Part shown: positions 6,023-6,079 of the stretch, piece by piece
Numbering within the stretch: the first letter of the stretch is position 1
How the letters are laid out: each line of letters begins with the position of its first letter
NCBI GenBank assembly: GCA_001790645.1
Contig: MGDB01000071.1
Location: forward strand, 870 to 6,948
Length of the DNA: 6,079 nucleotides
From: Candidatus Schekmanbacteria bacterium GWA2_38_11
GTDB taxonomy: Bacteria; Schekmanbacteria; GWA2-38-11
Reading direction: 5' to 3'
The notes under the pieces: model-generated
Databases searched by the model: none
Told to the model about the DNA's origin: nothing
What the model saw: only the letters and a program-made list of their open reading frames with translations
Position numbers and translations under genes: made by a program

Positions 6023-6079
6023 ATAAAAACATCGTTGCAATTAAGTGGTGATGAAAAAATAATTTTTGATGAAACCCAA
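6023..6079. other. Right edge, possible start of a coupled downstream gene
   Basis: GTG at 6019-6021 overlaps the stop (6020-6022) as GTGA, with AGGA exactly 8 bases before it, the same geometry as the ATGA junction at 623-626; but this frame stops after 10 codons (TGA 6049-6051). The sulfatase frame stays open after its own stop to the edge (LQLSGDEKIIFDETQ from TTG 6035). Too short to call a gene. Confidence 0.25.

Overview
The window is AT-rich bacterial DNA, with tRNA and rRNA genes absent. The organism looks like a bacterium with a surface-exposed or periplasmic glycan/lipid economy. The evidence is a lipoprotein signal peptide, two membrane-anchored members of the sulfatase/alkaline-phosphatase superfamily and the start of a GT-C type membrane glycosyltransferase. 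A Gram-negative-like, probably uncultured lineage is a reasonable guess, but nothing here fixes the phylum.

Left part (1-2065, minus strand): a two-gene unit. A 480-residue sulfatase-fold lipoprotein is followed by a multi-pass GT-C-like glycosyltransferase that runs off the left edge. The sulfatase stop and the next start overlap as ATGA, so the two are probably co-translated. Middle part (2066-3802): a gene-poor accessory stretch between the two divergently oriented sulfatase-fold genes. It holds several inverted repeats, a decayed DUF2283 gene on the minus strand (start codon lost, in-frame TAG), and an apparently intact vapBC toxin-antitoxin pair on the plus strand. The pair has a near-consensus promoter, an 8-bp inverted-repeat operator over the -10 box and a strong Shine-Dalgarno (SD) sequence. 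Right part (3803-6022, plus strand): a 739-residue paralogue of the left sulfatase, in which about seven membrane segments precede the sulfatase domain.

The two sulfatase-fold proteins share several long motifs and the same C-terminal ending (LGYI plus K or Q). Both carry Thr where classical sulfatases carry the Cys/Ser that becomes formylglycine, and both lack the Arg of that motif. They are therefore better read as Thr-nucleophile phospho- or sulfo-ester enzymes, perhaps head-group transferases or hydrolases of the envelope, than as classical sulfatases. Coupling of one to a GT-C glycosyltransferase suggests joint work on an envelope glycan or glycolipid; that is inference. The vapBC/DUF2283 segment looks like later insertion or turnover of selfish or accessory genes between them.
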